From Clostridiaceae bacterium (GTDB taxonomy: Bacteria > Bacillota > Clostridia > Saccharofermentanales > UBA5734), in assembly GCA_012511525.1 (NCBI GenBank), contig JAAZFW010000017.1, forward strand, positions 1 through 7,509: a stretch of 7,509 nucleotides of DNA, given 5' to 3'. Both the position numbers and the translations under genes were made by a program. This document shows, piece after piece, positions 5,620 to 7,509 of this stretch (the first letter of the stretch is position 1; each line of letters begins with the position of its first letter). The notes under the pieces are model-generated. The model ran no database searches and was not told the origin of the DNA. It worked only from the letters and a program-made list of their open reading frames with translations.

Positions 5620-6262
5620 GGGCGTCCGCCTCGGCGATGACGCCGTCGCGCAGCGTGATGATCCGGTCACAGACCTGGGCCATTTCCTGCAGGTAGTGGT
5701 TGACCATCAGGACCATGCAGCCCTGGCGGCGCAGATCCGTGAGGGTTCTCAGGATCAGGTCGCGGTTTTCCTCGTCGATGCCGGCGGTTGGTTCGTCCAG
5801 CAGGATCAGGCCGGGGAAACCGACCAGGCCGGCGGCCAGGTTGGCCCGCTTGGCCATACCGCCGGAACAGCGGCCCCGCGGTTTGTTCAGGAAGGCGGTG
5901 ACATTGGCCATTTCGGCGGCCGCATCGACGGCCGTCTTCAGGGGCTGTCCGTTCAGGCCGCGCAGCGAAGCCCAGAAGACAAGGTTCTGGCGAACCGTGA
6001 GGTTGGCCGCCAGGGCGATATGCTGCGGGACAAAGCCGATCATGGCGCGGTAGCGGCGGGCCTGGCTGACCGGTACGCCCATCAGGGTGATCTGTCCGCT
6101 GTCGGCCGGCAGGATCGACGCCAGGATATGGATCAGCGTTGTCTTGCCAGCTCCGTTGCTGCCGCAGATGCCCAAGATGGTGGCGGGCCGCATGGAAAAA
6201 GAGACCCCGCGCAGGACGGGCTCTCTTTTGTAACCCTTGTGGATGTTTTCAGCGATCAGCAT
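5609..6262 (-). CDS. ABC transporter ATP-binding protein
   Basis: A 217-residue stand-alone nucleotide-binding subunit that powers the two ABC-2 permeases encoded directly downstream. Motifs in order are Walker A GSNGAGKTT (34-42, K40), Q-loop Q80 in GFVPQ, signature CSGGM (132-136), Walker B LILLDEPT (152-159, D156 and E157), D-loop AGID (160-163) and the switch histidine H189 in VNHY. All catalytic residues are present, so it should be active. The first signature position is Cys where Leu or Phe is usual. At 217 residues it is a minimal ABC-2-type ATPase with no regulatory C-terminal extension. The start at 6262 lies 14 bases after the preceding stop. The ribosome binding site is weak: only AAGG overlapping the upstream stop, about 12 bases away, which suggests coupling to the upstream gene. 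Its 3' end overlaps the first permease. Confidence 0.95.
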   Translation of the reverse strand: MLIAENIHKGYKREPVLRGVSFSMRPATILGICGSNGAGKTTLIHILASILPADSGQITLMGVPVSQARRYRAMIGFVPQHIALAANLTVRQNLVFWASLRGLNGQPLKTAVDAAAEMANVTAFLNKPRGRCSGGMAKRANLAAGLVGFPGLILLDEPTAGIDEENRDLILRTLTDLRRQGCMVLMVNHYLQEMAQVCDRIITLRDGVIAEADAHDR

Positions 6263-6276
6263 GCATCTGTCTGGCC

Positions 6277-7509
6277 TTATTCCATGTTCAGCCCGATCTT
6301 GGACATGATCTCGTAGAGCTCGTTCATGGCGTCCTCGTTGAACAGCGCCGCCAGGGCCTCCTCGTTGGAGACATCGACCAGGTCACCCTCGCTGTACGGC
6401 GGGATGTCAGCGTCGGCCGAACCCAGCTTCTCATAGCCGAGGTAAACCGAAAGGTAGTCCCTGACACCGATCTCACCGCTGAAGGCCCCGCCAGTCATGG
6501 TGCCGCTGTAGTAGATCGGGCCGGGGATGCCAGCAGTCTCGTCTTCGACCGTCACCTCCAGCTCGCCGACCAGGTAATCCTGCTCGTCGACGACCACCGC
6601 GTCCAGATCGCTGAACGTCGCCGTGGCCACCGTCTCGCCGCCGACGTCGAGTGTCGCGGATCCCGTGCGCTTTTCATCGACTTCCTCGTAATCGGCGACC
6701 AGGAGGAAATTGTCATACTCGTCTTCAAATGCGATCAGGAGGGCTTCCTGCTCGCCGTCGACCGGGTTGAGCAGCTGCAGGTGCCCTGTCTCGTTATCCT
6801 TATTGTCGAACACGACCAGGTCGCGTCCGCGGATTTCGTCTTTGCTGTCCACATAGACCGTGTAGAGCAGGCTGAACTCGTCTTCCGGATCGACTTCTTC
6901 TTCGAGCTCCTCGATGGCGCTGTTGAGCTCTTCCTCCCAGTCTTCGGGGGAAATCCCGTAGGTATCAAGACCGGACATGCCGGAGCTGACCGAGGACATT
7001 TTCCGGGCGATCTGGTCGATCAGGTTGTAGATTTCGTCGTCGTCGCGGATCGTCTCGAGGAGTTCTAGCATCATCAGGCGCATGTTCTCGCTGCTCAGCG
7101 TGATCGTGTAGCTGTCGTAGGCAACTGAGAGTTCGCCGACCTTAACCGTCTGCTTGCTGTCGAACGCCGCCTCGTCGATATGTTCCATGACGATGTCGAT
7201 CAGCCGGTGCATCGATTTCTCCAGCGCCGCCTCGTCGATATCAAGATCGGTCTCAAGCATATCGTTGACCAGGCTGAACGGGTCATCCAGGGCGACGGGG
7301 CTGTCAAATGACGTCATCAGGTCGGACAAGGTGCTGCCTTCGACCAGAACATAGGAGGTCAGGATGTCCGGCAGACCCAACACCATCCGGTCGTTTTCCA
7401 AATACATGTCCAGCGTCAGCAGGCGCTCTTCCTGGGTCAGCAGGTCGACGGATGTGAAATAACGGGGGTCGGATTCAGAGCGGTCATACATGCTGGTGAC
7501 CGTCAGGGA
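6277..7509 (-). CDS. Acidic protein of unknown function, 5' end missing (ABC operon first visible gene)
   Basis: The frame is open to the high-coordinate window edge, so only the last 410 residues are seen and the true start, with any signal peptide, lies outside. The first ATG inside the window (7491) has no convincing ribosome binding site. The visible 404 residues from that Met contain about 98 Asp/Glu against about 21 Lys/Arg, hence a very low pI. The first half looks helical (for example LEKSMHRLIDIVMEHIDEAA and SEN-M-R-L-M-M-L-E-L-L-E-T-I-R) and includes an acidic stretch around IEELEEEVDPEDE. The second half looks beta-rich, with alternating segments such as TGSATLDVGGETVATATF and GELEVTVED. 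No catalytic motif or membrane segment is visible. The pattern recalls secreted or lipid-anchored proteins of unknown function in Clostridia (a DUF6583-like resemblance, from memory and unverified). Its position 14 bases before the ATPase suggests it works with the exporter, probably outside the membrane. Confidence 0.75.
   Translation of the reverse strand, partial: SLTVTSMYDRSESDPRYFTSVDLLTQEERLLTLDMYLENDRMVLGLPDILTSYVLVEGSTLSDLMTSFDSPVALDDPFSLVNDMLETDLDIDEAALEKSMHRLIDIVMEHIDEAAFDSKQTVKVGELSVAYDSYTITLSSENMRLMMLELLETIRDDDEIYNLIDQIARKMSSVSSGMSGLDTYGISPEDWEEELNSAIEELEEEVDPEDEFSLLYTVYVDSKDEIRGRDLVVFDNKDNETGHLQLLNPVDGEQEALLIAFEDEYDNFLLVADYEEVDEKRTGSATLDVGGETVATATFSDLDAVVVDEQDYLVGELEVTVEDETAGIPGPIYYSGTMTGGAFSGEIGVRDYLSVYLGYEKLGSADADIPPYSEGDLVDVSNEEALAALFNEDAMNELYEIMSKIGLNME
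7165..7241. repeat. Pair of 17-base direct repeats, period 60, inside the acidic protein gene
   Basis: CGCCGCCTCGTCGATAT occurs exactly at 7165-7181 and 7225-7241. On the coding strand both copies are in the same frame and encode IDEAA, giving IDEAAL and IDEAAF 20 residues apart. The flanking codons do not repeat, so this is a short internal motif or a chance reuse of codons rather than a clear 60-base duplication. Confidence 0.6.

Noticed and set aside
4924..6316. Plus-strand frames at 4924-5418 and 5594-6316
   Set aside because: Antisense shadows of the first permease and the ATPase, with no recognisable domain.
6139..7068. Long plus-strand open frame (309 codons) opposite the acidic protein and ATPase genes
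   Set aside because: It crosses two real minus-strand genes. Its V/D/L/Q-rich translation is the complement of Asp/Glu-rich codons, and it has no ribosome binding site.

Overview
The window is a tightly packed, all-minus-strand stretch of what looks like a GC-rich (roughly 60% by eye) bacterial chromosome. Strong GGAGG-type ribosome binding sites, sigma-70/SigA-like promoters with 17-base spacers, U-tailed hairpin terminators and the gene families present suggest a Bacillota (Clostridia-like) genome. That placement is inference; there is no rRNA or other marker gene. No mobile element, tRNA, rRNA or CRISPR array was seen.

Read in the direction of transcription (high to low coordinates) there are four units. 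(1) 7509-3275 is an operon cut by the window edge: a very acidic protein of unknown function (partial), an ABC ATPase, and two ABC-2 type permease subunits. The genes are 14 bases apart or overlap by 11 and 4 bases, so the three transport genes form one ABC exporter (one ATPase, two different membrane subunits) of unknown substrate. (2) 3229-1286 is a transporter unit: a promoter, a leader of about 395 bases with a U9 terminator and a possible competing antiterminator, an NCS2 (nucleobase/SLC23) permease, and a terminator. (3) 1271-292 is a MurR/RpiR-family regulator with its own promoter and terminator. (4) 236-1 is a strong promoter overlapped by a cluster of GTAGT/ACTAC half-sites, then the first 49 codons of a gene that resembles a 2-hydroxyacid dehydrogenase.

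The simplest working model is that the RpiR-type regulator binds the operator over the promoter of unit 4 and senses a phosphorylated sugar or related metabolite through its SIS domain. The NCS2 permease appears to be controlled separately, by its leader. No wholly new multi-gene system is evident. The points most worth a second look are the NCS2 leader attenuator, the operator cluster, the altered signature residues of the NCS2 permease and the acidic partner of the ABC exporter.
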